64,000 nucleotides of DNA, from contig JASANG010004126.1 of NCBI GenBank assembly GCA_030248215.1, positions 1-64,000 of the forward strand, given 5' to 3'. Every line of letters starts with the position of its first letter. The first letter of the stretch is position 1. Below are positions 47,801 to 58,261 of this stretch, piece by piece. This DNA is from Enoplolaimus lenunculus (lineage: Eukaryota > Nematoda > Enoplea > Enoplida > Thoracostomopsidae). Under the pieces are notes generated by a model. The model did not search any database and was not told where the DNA came from. It worked only from the letters and a program-made list of their open reading frames with translations. The translations under genes and the position numbers were made by a program.

Positions 47801-50800
47801 GTCTGTCTGTTGGCCGGTTTGTAGCCGTAGACGTCCAGACAAAACACAACAAACTGACCCGTTTGACTGACCAATGTCCAGTTGTGCAATACTAAACACA
47901 CATGGCAATTGCGAATATGATTATGTGTATAAATAAAGTGGACTCTTTGTTGCAGTGTGCAATTATCACGCCAACATGTGGCCAATTTGGCAAACTGATT
48001 GAAAGTTATATAATATTTATAATTTTGAAAATTTATGGAAAACCGAAAAATGTCCCACATTTTTAATATACAATACAATTGGTTTAATTGCAAAATGTAC
48101 TTATATCAAATAGTGTAGGAGTATATATGAAATAAAGCATTAAAATAATTAGGAGTAATGAAAAAACAATACTTGTACGCATTGTCTCGAAAAAGGTTTG
48201 CCTATATGTAAGTCTTACACTAAAAACCAAATCTTGAGTTGTCACATTTCAACCCTAACAACATTTCTAAATGCTTCGGCCGCGGTAATTTACACCCTGT
48301 CCCCATAACGTTCGAAATTTTCAAATTTTGGTCTAATTTAGGCACAAGCTTAAGCTTAGGCGTAAGTTTGGGCTTAGGTTTAAGTTTGACGGAGCAAAAT
48401 GTACAACTGGCAACTGTTTTCATACGAAACGCGACCAACTTTTTCTTGCCTACACCGCTTTTGTATACGTTGTTTTCATATTCTGCCCTCATTATACATT
48501 GCTTTATTGTTGTTATCGGTCTTGTGCTGACCACTGTCCAGCCGATATATAAATAGATACATACACATACATACATACATACACGAAATAAGTTTATTCA
48601 CCACCCGTCCAGCAGACACAACGTCTGGTAGGCGAGACAGGAGGATTGTAGCATTAATAATCGCCAGTAGTAACCACCGGCTGATACGACCGGATACATA
48701 TCATCGGCCTTAAATTTTGGTACCATTTGGTGTGCCGGGTGTGACAAAGAGTTTGAGAATATATAATACATATTGACAAATATATACTTGATATATTATA
48801 TTATGTAATTGAAGAAATTAAAATGAATTTAAATAACCTAAAATTTTTGAATGAAATCGACTCCATTCAACGAGCTTTTTAGGTTTTCGGCTCAAAAATT
48901 TTAATACAAATATAATAACTCGAGTACATCAGCTGTATTAAGACACAGACGCAAGCTAAACTTGATTATTTTGACACTATGAAATCCAGTATCAGAACAC
49001 AATTGCAAACTACTACGACAAAGCGGCGTAACCAGGAATTTCCAAGAGCGCAAACAATTTCTACTGGGGGAAGCAAAATTTTCCTAACATAAAATTCTTC
49101 TAATGCAGTTGAACAAAATTTCGGCACGTGGGGTTAGCGAAGTGGTTCGTAAATAACGCGGCGACGACCCGCCGCCCTCGTTTCCATAGTTGCGGGTCGT
49201 TCCTAAGCACCAGAGAACCGTTTTTTGCCATTTTGGCTACAAATGTTGCAACGTGTGCATACATATATACTATCATACATATATTATGTAAATACATTAC
49301 GTACTTATACGTTGAAAGTAATGTGGTCAGTATTATATCCAAATACTGTTGCAATCTGCACTTTTACACATAACAGAAGATGAAACTATCGAAAAACTAT
49401 ATTTATGACCTTGATTCGTCCAATCCAATGTCCTTGAAACATCCGACTCACAGTTGACTTTCATCAGATTTTATGTGATAAAATTGAACAAAAAACATTA
49501 TTTTTACAGATATTTTTTCTATTCTTTCTCGGTCTCGTATTTGAGCATAACCACTGTCGATGAATATTTTAACGATTGACTTGTCAGTAATTAAATTCAT
49601 ATACGTATAGTACCAGAATCTACGATAATTCGTCGTCCGATAACTTGTCGCCCAACAGTGTCCTAAAGCCTATGGCTATTTTAACAATTGACTTGTCAGT
49701 AACTAAATCAATATACGTATAGTACCAGAATCTACGATAACTGGTCGTCCGACAACTTGTCACCCAACAGTGTCCTAAGGCTTATGAAGAAATCTAAGCA
49801 TAATCCCAAATGTACTCCTCCTAAGCCTCAGCATAATGATGGGTGACGATTTGGCGAGTCAATGAAATTTCAGACTACAAGTTGTCGTGCGACGAATTGT
49901 TGCGATGCCTTGGTATACCAGCACTTGTACCCTCGATCACAAAGTTGAATCTAAGTCTACCCTAAACCTTAATCCTGAACTTAAATTGTGCCAAACTCTG
50001 AAAACCTCGAAAACTGTGGGAGACCCTGCATAAGAGCCTTACATTATCCATTACATCTTCGAGAAATATTCATATTGTACGTACGTATGATTATCATCAA
50101 TATATATACGTAACTATGTTCACAAAAACTAATTTGGCAACTACTTGTTCCACTATACTTGTTCCTCTTTGACAACTTAGCCCCCCAACGCAGTCACCAG
50201 TAATATCAATTCTGAAACGAACCCCCAAACAGTCTACTGGTGGAAACTGCACAATTGTGAAACATAGAACAATTGCAGTATTTTCACCCCAGCTACGATT
50301 AATCACACTAATTTCCAGCTGTAATTCATAACACAACTAAATAAATACGAGTACATACGCAGTTTTCTACTGGTCCCGACAAATTTCATTTCGGCATATT
50401 TCATGTGAACGTTTTCCAGAAGCGATGCGTAGTAAGTGAGATAAAGTATTCCTAAAATCAATTTTACTATCTAGAATCGTGCTTAAAGTGCCTTTTTACT
50501 TGTATCCAACATTTTCGGAAGGGGGTAATTACAGCCTTATCCCCCTCTTATATAAACGCCCCTGTTTTTTTTACATAGAGCTTTCGCTCTCTCATAAAAT
50601 ACATATACCCCTGTACAGTCATCACCAAAAACCAACATAAACCATTTTTAAATATTCCATATGACTAAGCAAGCATTATCTCACGTCCGCCATCCATCCT
50701 GGCCCGTAGCCAGCTGACCTTGCAAGGGGGGCTAAAAACTTTTTAGGAGGGGCATTTAAAGGTTTTCAATGACTTACAAGCAAGGTTGAAAATCATTAAG

Positions 50801-53800
50801 GGGGAATAAAAAGTTTCTAGGGGGGGCTCAGGCCCCTGGCGCCCCCTTGGTTACGGGCCCGCATCCATCTTACGCTTTTTACAAAACGCCGAATCATGAT
50901 GCTTCATTATATATTTTGTTTCACGGCCCCTAACATATAAGTCAACAAGGGCGTCCCCACGGAGGGCATTGGTAGGCCGTGCCCCCCCAAATTCGGCTGG
51001 CGCCTCCCCAAATAGACTCGGTGTGAAAGTGAACAATCTTACAATTGTAGGGGTCCCTCAAAATTATTCGGCGACCCAGAAAAATAATTTGCTGCGAACG
51101 CCAGCGATATAAGTACATATATGTGTGTAGTTATTCCAATGAAATGTAATATTTCGGCTCTTGGACACTTTAACCCGTATTAAAAATACCGCCCCCCCCT
51201 TTGTTCGGGGGCCCAAGGAAACCTTTTCCCAAAACCTAACCCTAAACAAATTTCTCCCCCCGTGCGAAATTAAAAAACCCAAAAAATTCCCCCCAAAACA
51301 ATACGCATCGATATCTCGGCATTCGATCATGTCAACAATAATAACAACAAGAGGAATCTGAGTCAGAATAAGCAGAACACACGGTTTGAGTAGCGAGTAG
51401 CAGCTGATGCTGTTGTTATATTTAGGTTGTTTACAAATTTGAGAGCAGAGACAGATGCAACAAAACCAGCTGAGTTGGATTATATATTCCAATCCTTTGA
51501 CACATTATTGCAGTCGAGAAGTTGGTCGCTATTTTTAGCCTTCGCCTCATTATTCTGCTATACGTAATGCTTCACATATCCGTTGGGCCGTAGCCAGCTC
51601 AATATGCTAGGAAGCAGGCAAAAAACAAACCAACCACCCAAGACCGGGCAAAAAACACAAACAAAACAAAAATTTCCCAATCCCCCCCCCCCCTCCCTTG
51701 GTACACAACATCATCACACAAAAAAAAAAATTATCACCCCCGCCACAGCGACGGCCCCCTCCCCCCCCCCACCCACCAAAAAATCTCCCCCCCTAAAACA
51801 AAACCACCCCTTCCTTTTAAAAAAACTTCCTCCCCCACAACCAAGAACAGCCCCCACCAAAAACCTGTTCCTCAACAAATTTTGAACTACGTATTTTAAA
51901 AACACTCTTTAGTCGATTTTACAAGAATTGCGCACCAGCGAACACATTTGGTACGCAATAATTGCTTCGACCAAGTTAATAATTGATACAAACAGTAATT
52001 CCACACCAATCTACGGTAACTCGACACTCAAAAACTATCATCAGCCAGCTGCCAAACATTAAACATAAGCATAATCCTAAGCATAATTCGAAGCCTAAAG
52101 CTGTAGTTAAATCCATATACGTATCGTATCAGAATTTACGATAATTCGTCGTCCAACAACTTGTCACCCAACAGTGTCCTAATTAAGGGGAAATTATACA
52201 AGGTCCCAACAACCGACATTATACATAAAACCCATTGAAAATATGCATTAATAAACAAAAGTAACCGTTCAAAACTAACCTTGCTCATTTTTTCACCATC
52301 CCGTTTCGGTAGCAACGATTTGAGCGACTGAAATCCTGAATTGATGCTTTGCATTCGGCGACGTTCGTTCGAATTCGCAATTTCACGCCGGAGTCGCTTT
52401 TCTTGTTCCATTCGCGTTCGCGGTGATAGCGGACCATTGTTCAGTCTGAAACGATAACAAACATGGCAGTAAATTATGAAGCCAAGAACGCATACGTTGA
52501 AACTGGCTGAAGTAGCTCAATGCACACTCAGCAGCATCACAAGTGACAGACTCCGTCAGTGTGGCTGGCAATGGCTGTAACCTACTGAACAGAAGTTTAC
52601 GCTTAAACTTCAAATTATATGATGCATGCATACATAGCTGCAATTTAAAGCTAACACTTGTCTAACATAATGATTTTATCAACCGAAACACAAATTTAAA
52701 TTTCGCTTACGAATCTTAGATTTTAAAAATTTCCACTGAAACAATTTCACATATGCAATGCTAAATTACAATAAACAGTGATTTTTGCATGAAATTTACT
52801 ACCCAGCAAAATTTGTTCTATGAATCGTTCCCTTTGTGTAAACTTCAATCGAACTACAGCTTTTATTATTGCTTTGAAAATGCTCTTGCTAATTAATTAG
52901 ACAAAACAGTTATTATGAAGTCTAAAAAGTCGGCTGATCTTTTTGTCATCAGACAATAGACAGACTAAATTATCATGTAGACATCATATCACGAAAAAAT
53001 TGCTCATCTTTACTGTTGGTCGTAAAACGCAGACAGACTTAATACCCAAAGCAAAATTCATTTCAATTACTGTTTTAGAAGCAACTTGACCTTAACGCCT
53101 CCTTGTCCTGCTGAACAACAAAATATATCTACCTGTATTACGTCTGTCTAGTCGTAACTAACGGTTTACCTGAATCGAGACAAATAATACCTAGAGAATA
53201 AAGATTATGTTTCAACTATAAATAATTAGTTGCAAAAATATCATGCGTTCTCAATGTTTGCGATCATAGGAACCAGCCGAATATTGGTTTGGCGGTGTGA
53301 AGTAAAGTTTGAGTATAAAAAATAAAACAAGCTGTGGTAGCTACAAATTTCCCATTTTTAGTATAGCTCCCTTCCTACGTAGCAAGGCCGAAGCAGCCAC
53401 CCCCATACCCCCCCTTTTGCGGGCGCCCTCACCCCTAAAGGCGGCCCCACCCTAACCGGTTGAAACAAAAACCGCCGAAGTTTTAAAATACGTCTAGCTT
53501 TTCTCGCTCGCTTCGTTTGCGACTTTGGGATCCGCGGAGTTTCGGGCGGATCCACCACCCCTGTCTGCTGCGGCACTGCTACGTAAAAATTCAATACAGC
53601 AAAACACTATGGCATGTAGTTGCCCCTCTTGCTCCACATACAAACGAGCACCCGTGCCGGTGATTTAATTTCGTTACAGTTTCAAAATGTTATCAGTAAC
53701 CAATCAACTCTGAATCTCGTGGCAACCGTAGCGCAACTACAATAAGGTCTACACGCGACGCGACAGCTAATCAGTCAGACGAAATCAACCCGGCATAAAT

Positions 53801-55522
53801 AATGAATATTTTTGTGCGCTTAGAGAGAGACACAAAAATTTTCATAGAATTTCGGCTAGACAACAATGCAAACTAAGACAGCTGCTATATAATCAGTTGT
53901 GTTGTATAATAATCCCTAAAGCAACGGCGGCTGCATGACGTTAATAGCGTTAGCAGAATCGAACGGTTGTTTTTATTCCGTCTGCGGCGGTTCGGCCTGC
54001 GGTTTGCAGTAAAGGTTTCATAACAACAAACTAAAACATTTTGTTATTAACAGCACCATGCAAACGTGAAGGTCAATATACTGAGTTATTATCATTGGCC
54101 AAGCAAGGGTTTCACGTTCAGAAGGGTGAAGACGATGTCCTAAAAGTTTGTTACGAACGAGGATAGCGAACGAGACCAAAAATGTTGACATCTGCCCGTT
54201 TTATTGTACAGTTTATAAAACTGGCTTGTTTCAAGTCTATAGAAACTTCGGGTTTGATATATGCTCCTTCTATCGTCTTCTTGACTATGCCCCTGATTAT
54301 TAGCTATGAAATTATCATGTGTCTGTACAAAAGTCACGAACAGAGACGGTGAGCTTAGACAACGGTGTGTTGCATAATATAAGCTGATTATTACAGACGG
54401 TTGATTAAATACTTGCTACTCAACCCACATGCCTAGACAGATGCGAGACGTATAAAAAGAAATTTGTTAAAGAACAAAGATCAATGTTAACCTGAATTTC
54501 AACATAATATGTTTGAATATTAATTAGTCGAATAGACCGCATCCGAGCATTATTTTGATGAGACAGCATTTGGGATTTCACATTTGATCTAATGAAAATA
54601 TGTCAAACTTTGCGACAAACTTGTTATTTGAACCTAATTCATGTCTAGACTGTAATGATCGGTGTTTATTTGGATAATTGAAACTAAAATATTAATAAAA
54701 AATCTACCGCGGCATGACGCTTATAATTTTGGTCCCGACAGCCGAATTAAAATAAGCCGAAGTTGCGCGTGGCGCAAAAAGTGAAATAATTACAAACTCA
54801 AAGAGTATGTATTACATAAAATTGTTTACGTAGCTACTAATTACGTATTGAAACAAACTAAAAATCCCAAACACTTCCGGTACACCGCAGCCGAAATTTA
54901 CCTAAAAACTGGTCTCGCATTTTGAACTATGCTGCATATTCGAGCTATTTATGAGCGGAATGATCAGACAACATCATGACAATCTCAAACATAAAACCTT
55001 AAGCAAATCAAAACAATTTTACCGACAAATCAACGGTTGAAACGCAGCTGCCATTTCCGGATCGTTTGTCGCCATTTCTTTCAATTGTGCTTCCAAATCG
55101 TCACGTGACGCTTTTTCATCGGCCGACAGCATTAGTCTCGGTGGTCGTCCAGGTCCAACTGATCCCTGAGGTGGTCCTGGTACATGATGAGCGACAAATT
55201 GTTGCTCGCCTCCGATACCATTTCGACCATCGCCATGATCCTGTCCTGGCAACTGCCGGCCACCACCAGGTATATATTGTGGAGCCGGATGTCGTTCAAT
55301 GAATTCTCCGCCTGCCTTTTGATGATTGCCGCCGCCGTTTAAAGCATTTTGATAACTGTTTCTATATTGATGTGACGGCGCTGATATCGCCGCAACACTG
55401 CCAATATGTCCATTATGATGTAGTATACTTGGATGATTGGCGATATTTGGCGTAATGCCAAGTCCAGCAGAAACAACAGGACCACCGCCCGATAAACGTT
55501 GCTGATTTTCCATCATCATCAT
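28677..55522 (-). CDS. TFAP4: TFAP4/AP-4-type bHLH leucine-zipper transcription factor, greatly enlarged
   Basis: Six coding exons (5' to 3': 55522-55023, 52445-52280, 36465-35049, 34192-32805, 31723-31421 and 30902-28677) join in frame to 1,999 residues. Human TFAP4 has 338. Conserved parts appear in the family order: RLRREIANSNERRRMQSIN (bHLH, from 185), AAILQHSVQYIRRLL (helix 2/zipper 1, from 223), KKRKK (675-679), MKRELMELRIALGQERR (zipper 2, from 1159) and RQNLEAIVEAIRHLEG (1783-1798). AP-4 binds CAGCTG E-boxes as a homodimer in the nucleus; the C. elegans orthologue is hlh-11. About 930 disordered residues separate the two zippers, where human has about 40. Gln, Asn, Thr, Ala and Ser runs are abundant. 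The start at four consecutive ATGs (55522) is the best choice. The frame stays open upstream to a possible acceptor, TTTACAG, at 55589-55595. Confidence 0.92.
30935..31095. repeat. Fold-back repeat (family C) with TTAGGC core, TFAP4 intron 5
   Basis: GACCGGACAACTTGCCGACC and CCCGACAATTTGGCG at the left are mirrored by GGGCAACAAGTTGTCGGG and TAACGAGTTGTAG at the right. The centre has CGCCTTAGGCTTAGGATTGC and CATAGGCTTAGGTCC. The style (ACAACTTGTC words around a telomere-like core) is shared with 49560-49915. Confidence 0.6.
31421..31723 (-). CDS. TFAP4: TFAP4 exon 5: second leucine zipper and poly-glutamine
   Basis: 101 codons in phase 0 at both ends. It starts IMKRELMELRIALGQERR and continues RARQSLEDHF. 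This matches the second zipper of TFAP4 (human LRREMIELRQQLDKERS). After QSP it runs into two long Gln tracts split by one Arg (residues about 1194-1230), all in CAA codons except isolated changes. Human AP-4 is also Gln-rich at this place, so this is an expansion of an existing feature. Confidence 0.92.
31862..32574. repeat. 31-bp minisatellite, 23 copies, in TFAP4 intron 4
   Basis: The unit starts TTAAGGTTCAACGTTTGTTA and ends CAAAAGATACC. The period is exactly 31 bases from 31862 to the last unit at 32544. Most copies are identical; a few carry single substitutions (for example in the TTGTTAC part). Where units join, ACCTTAAGGT is a perfect 10-bp palindrome. The array fills about two thirds of the 1,081-bp intron. 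There are no spacers, so this is not a CRISPR array. Confidence 0.95.
32805..34192 (-). CDS. TFAP4: TFAP4 exon 4: disordered Thr/Ser/Asn-rich insert
   Basis: Residues 695-1157, entered in phase 1 (acceptor AATTTTAG) and left in phase 0 at GAG before GTTAGT. It contains TTTTTTTTTTS-type threonine runs, Ser/Asn clusters and a QQLQQQQHRQQQ stretch. I recognise no domain. It continues exon 3's insert between the two zippers. The in-frame splice and uninterrupted 463 codons argue that it is genuinely coding. Confidence 0.85.
35049..36465 (-). CDS. TFAP4: TFAP4 exon 3: helix 2, zipper 1, long insert and basic NLS-like patch
   Basis: Starts exactly at AAILQHSVQYIRRLL, the point where the bHLH of human TFAP4 continues (AAILQQTAEYIF). 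It continues EKGQLLQQN as the first zipper. Then come about 430 low-complexity residues with a 17-residue-class Asn run (AAT/AAC codons, 35817-35870). Near the end lies PPKKRKKFDTDT, comparable to SPKRRRAEDKDE of human TFAP4 and a likely nuclear localisation signal. The donor is GCAG before GTAAAT. Confidence 0.92.
40105..40271. repeat. GC-rich interspersed repeat (family R), reverse-orientation copy
   Basis: Reads, in reverse complement, through the same blocks as 14865-15011: GGGCCGGAGCAGCCACC, CCCCATTTGGGAGGGCC, AACTGG...AAACAAAAAACCGCC, CTTCTCGCTCGCTTGGCTCG. It is weakly diverged from the other copies. Confidence 0.65.
41770..41887. repeat. 17-bp tandem repeat, about six copies
   Basis: The unit is TCCTGTCGCAAAAGTTC. 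The central copies are identical except for one base, and the outer ones are degenerate. It lies inside TFAP4 intron 2. Confidence 0.85.
42636..42814. repeat. Two-copy repeat at exact 120-bp offset
   Basis: About 59 bases beginning AAAAATGTTTCCAGTTGCTA at 42636 recur without change at 42756. The rest of the 120-bp period (about 42695-42755) is present only once. Perfect identity suggests a very recent duplication or gene conversion. Confidence 0.85.
43302..43382. repeat. Best-preserved interstitial telomere-like tract
   Basis: AAGCCTAAGCCTAAGCCTAA continues with GCCTAAGCG, nearly five perfect GCCTAA units. It is followed by the degenerate AACCTAAGTCTAAGCGTAAGC. The unit is the nematode telomere hexamer TTAGGC read on the - strand. 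The surroundings are ordinary interstitial DNA, not a chromosome end. Confidence 0.8.
49560..49915. repeat. Fold-back repeat (family C) with internal 110-bp duplication and TTAGGC-like core
   Basis: Two direct copies (about 49567-49676 and 49677-49786) carry TATTTTAACNATTGACTTGT, ATACGTATAGTACCAGAATC and CGTCCGAYAACTTGTC. The far side has GACTACAAGTTGTCGTGCGA, the inverse of the CGTCCGACAACTTGTC block. Between them lie AATCTAAGCATAATCCC and CTCCTAAGCCTCAGC. A third partial copy is at 52105-52183. Confidence 0.65.
50699..50861. mobile_element. Short inverted-repeat element with 8-bp duplication (hAT-like MITE)
   Basis: The ends are CTGGCCCGTAGCCAGC and the complement of CGGGCCCGTAACCAAGG. It is flanked by CATCCATC on both sides (50691-50698 and 50862-50869). 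An 8-bp target duplication points to the hAT superfamily. The interior is G-rich (AAGGGGGGCTAAAAACTTTT, TTCTAGGGGGGGCTCAGG). Related ends lie at 5612, 51583, 57931-58092 and 63129. Confidence 0.7.
51180..51300. other. C-rich anomalous stretch
   Basis: ACCGCCCCCCCCTTTGTTCG, GGGGGCCCAAGG and several CCCCCC/AAAAA alternations give a composition unlike the surrounding AT-rich intron. It could be the interior of a decayed element or a low-quality consensus. Confidence 0.4.
51583..51890. other. Strongly A/C-biased tract starting inside a repeat end
   Basis: It begins with TGGGCCGTAGCCAGCTCA, an element terminus also seen at 50699. Then from about 51610 to 51885 it consists almost only of A and C, with homopolymer runs of both (for example a C-run near 51680 and an A-run near 51720). 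G and T are rare. The reading frames across it are compositional artefacts. Confidence 0.6.
52105..52183. repeat. Partial copy of family C repeat
   Basis: ATCCATATACGTATCGTATC, GAATTTACGATAATTCGTCG and TCACCCAACAGTGTCCTAA match the direct repeats at 49,600-49,780. A few telomere-like words (ATAATCCTAAGC) precede it. Confidence 0.6.
52280..52445 (-). CDS. TFAP4: TFAP4 exon 2: basic region, helix 1 and loop
   Basis: 166 bases, acceptor GTTTCAG, donor AAG before GTTAGT. It encodes residues 167-222: LNNGPLSPRTRMEQEKRL, then RREIANSNERRRMQSINSG, FQSLKSLLPKRDGEKMSK. The basic region and helix 1 are nearly identical to human TFAP4 (IRREIANSNERRRMQSINAG), including the E-box-contacting NERRR. The helix-loop boundary PHTDGEKLSK becomes PKRDGEKMSK. 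This exon is the strongest single piece of evidence for the gene's identity. Confidence 0.96.
53384..53579. repeat. GC-rich interspersed repeat (family R), copy in TFAP4 intron 1
   Basis: Blocks AAGGCCGAAGCAGCCACC, CCCCATACCCCCCC, CACCCTAACCGGTTGAAAC, AAAAACCGCC and CTCGCTCGCTTCG occur in the same order as in 14865-15011. Confidence 0.7.
55023..55522 (-). CDS. TFAP4: TFAP4 exon 1: N-terminal Gly/His/Pro-rich region
   Basis: Starts at the first of four consecutive ATGs (55522) and encodes MMMMENQQRLSGGG..., then Gly/Asn/His-rich sequence. It ends LKEMATNDPEMAAAFQPLIC, with the next codon split (CG, then A). The donor is CG before GTAAAA. This region has no similarity to the human N-terminus that I can see. 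It is assigned by frame continuity into the bHLH exon. The frame remains open to 55588, next to an acceptor-like TTTACAG. That could be a cis or spliced-leader acceptor of the 5' UTR, or a sign of another upstream coding exon. Confidence 0.75.
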
Positions 55523-57372
55523 GACAGTGCGCGAATAAATACTTTTTTTAGTTTGATACAATTGACACCAAAAATTGTTTAAAACCAACTGTAAATTATG
55601 TAATATTTACAACTCCGCTGGCGAATCGTTTGACCAATGCGAAATCATAGCAAAAACCAACGTGTCATTTTTGTTCTAGTAAGACTTTTCTCTAGCAATC
55701 TGTGATTCAGGTTATATATTTAGGAGGCTGTTCAACAGCCATATATATCTGAATATTAATTAAAGCTGGCTATCATCAGACAAATGTTATTACACAAAGT
55801 ACAAATATAGAAGCGTATCAATTAGTTCAAGTGGATTTATTAATGGTAAATAACTGGAACTTTAAATATATAACGAAGTTTCTGAAAGATGCAAAATGAA
55901 CTAATCAAAATATATGTGTCCGAGCCGCTTTGAATACTAATACTTTATGGCATAACAGCACCAAGATAATAGTAAAAAATACGGCCAATGTATAGATGAC
56001 AACCGCAATAGTGTGTAAGCCTATTCGTACCCAAAGCCTCAGCGTTAAAATAACGTTACTTCTAAGCCTAAGCTTAAGCACAAAAATTAGTTTAAACCTT
56101 AAGTTGTTCTCTAGCGGAAAATGGACCAGTCCTCTCGTGTATACGTGGGCTAAAATCGGCTACTTCACATCCGCCAAATCTGGCAGAATAAATGAATTAT
56201 TAAAATTATTTTTCAGCTTGAGCACGGCCAGCCACCTGACACCAACGTCTGCTGAAAGCACAAAATTTTTTTATTAAATCTCTACCATATAGATTTTGCC
56301 TATGTTTTTGGTAGCAACGCATTATGGCGTACGGCGGCACGCGACGCCATTCGGCACGGTAAAATATAGCGCAACCCTAATGCGGCGTTCACAATAAAAA
56401 ATGTGGCCTGAAATATGTCCCATCCCAGGGTTAACGACGAGTGGTCGCTGACCATACTTCAACGACAATTTTCCGTTGACCCTACCTCAACGCATCTATT
56501 ATATACCAGGAAATGAACAAAAGCCAAGCGGATCTTTTCAATTGAACCAGGAAGTATTCACACCGGTTTGAAGCGGTCGAATACCTTCTTCGTGAGAATT
56601 TTGACATCATGAATCTTGCGGAACATTTTTAGCTGGTTACGCAAGACCACCCAATTCGAAATTTTCATAGAATACAACGTTAACCCATAACGCCTGTTTT
56701 CCTACACCGTTGATATAAAACACAATATAGACAGAGAATATACACCTTAACTCTAAAAGAGCCAAAATGACAGATGTTATAGCTTGGTACATTTCCGTGT
56801 TTTAATTTAGTTTACACAACACAACAAAACCTGCAACTCTTTGGAGGATATCAATGCCCAGCGCGGCTGAGTTACATAAAATTTACATTCAGATACGTAG
56901 AACGGAACAATATTTAAACCAGAACCATATATATTTCAATTCCAAGTATTATATACAACAGATTACATGTTAGAATTTAAAAATAATTTAAAAATTTATG
57001 AATTAAAACTGAGAGCCTTTCTAACAATATAGTGTAGGCAGGGGTGTGGCGAAGATTTTACAAAAAGAATGGTTTCTTGTAGTATTAACTGAAGAAATTG
57101 CTATGATCTCTGTATACACAAAACAAACGGTTGTTTTGATCCTTTGTGTGCCCCACCTGGCTACGTCCTTGAGTATGGATACTGAAATTTCTTGCCCATT
57201 GAGACGGTAACGGTTAAATGCAGTGAAACGTACACTTAAACACGTAAATGTGCCCAAAACGGACTTTGCAAACTTTTCAATCGTTAATAAACGGTGTTTT
57301 GACAGATATTACAAAACATAAACTAAACCATCATAACAAACCGGATCAACCATATGATTTGAAATTATGATG

Positions 57373-57484
57373 GGCTTTTTTGATAGGAAATTAAATTTCA
57401 CCTGTGCTAATGAAAACATGATTCCTGATGAGGCTTTTTTGATAGGAAATTAAATTTCACCTGTGCTAATGAAAACATGATTCC
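57373..57484. repeat. 59-bp direct tandem duplication
   Basis: GGCTTTTTTGATAGGAAATT through GCTAATGAAAACATGATTCC occurs twice in a row at a 59-base offset without visible differences. Confidence 0.85.
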
Positions 57485-57930
57485 AATAATTACATATTTT
57501 GTTTGTACAAATTTGGAAAAAATCGCCTAATTAAAATGTGCGCGGATACTGAACTATAAACAAAACGCTACCGCAATCAACAACTCGGCAATTAAAATGT
57601 TTCCTGGTTTGAAAAAGTTGCGTTGAAAACAATATATTTGTGTAAACAGGCAATTTATGAATTTAATAAAATCATTTGGTTTCATTCGAAATTCACTTTT
57701 CGGCTGGCAGGAACTGATTAAAAGCGTAAATTCGAGAACCGTTTGATCAGTGACGCGTGGCCGAAACGCTAAAAAGTAGAGGTTTCAATGTTTGACAAAA
57801 ATTTCAAAGTGGCTTCCTTGTTGTCATCAACGGAAAAATTTCCCAAAACGAACAAAAAACACAATGGAGTTTGATATCCAAACCGAACGATGCCCTGAGT
57901 AGGACCTTGCGTTTGATGCATCCACATCTC

Positions 57931-58092
57931 GGGCACGTAGCTAAGGGGGAAGGGCTCAGCCGCACTGGGAAATTTTTTGGTCCCCCTTAGAAAAATTTCA
58001 TCCGTGGTTGTAAGTCAACCCAAAACCCTTGTATGCCCTGCTGAAAAAAATTTAGCTCCCCTTTGCAAGATGAGCTGGTTACAGACGTGCCC
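57931..58092. mobile_element. Second copy of the hAT-like short inverted-repeat element
   Basis: The ends are GGGCACGTAGCTAAGGGGG and the complement of GGGCACGTCTGTAACCAGC. The interior (AAATTTTTTGGTCCCCCTTA, AAAAATTTAGCTCCCC) is similar in style to 50699-50861. A flanking duplication is not clear. Confidence 0.55.
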
Positions 58093-58261
58093 CATATTTA
58101 AACTAAATTAAAGTTATGTGCACTATTTTTAAAAAATTCCAAAAGAAATCGGAGTAAAAAAACCATAAATATTGAAAACATTCAGCGAAACTTCAGACAA
58201 AACTTTTCGTAGTTTCTTATCAAAATCATGACCAATGTAAAGATCAGCGGCGGAACGCTTT

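Larger units (their letters stand above)
36466..52279. other. TFAP4 intron 2 (15.8 kb), without recognisable genes
   Basis: This intron splits the bHLH domain between K222 (end of the loop) and A223 (helix 2). I find no exon of another gene in it on either strand. It carries telomere-like hexamer tracts at about 38344-38392, 39885-39910, 40026-40080, 42450-42610, 43302-43382, 46185-46265, 48347-48395, 49785-49830, 49945-49985 and 52055-52095. Short duplications, GC-rich repeats and C-rich anomalies are listed separately. An unexplained 96-codon open frame lies at 46258-46548 (-). Regulatory sequence is likely in so long an intron, but none can be named. Confidence 0.75.

Noticed and set aside
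51583-51885. Pro/Thr/Lys-rich open frame
   Set aside because: A product of the A/C-only composition; stop codons are unlikely in such sequence whatever its role.
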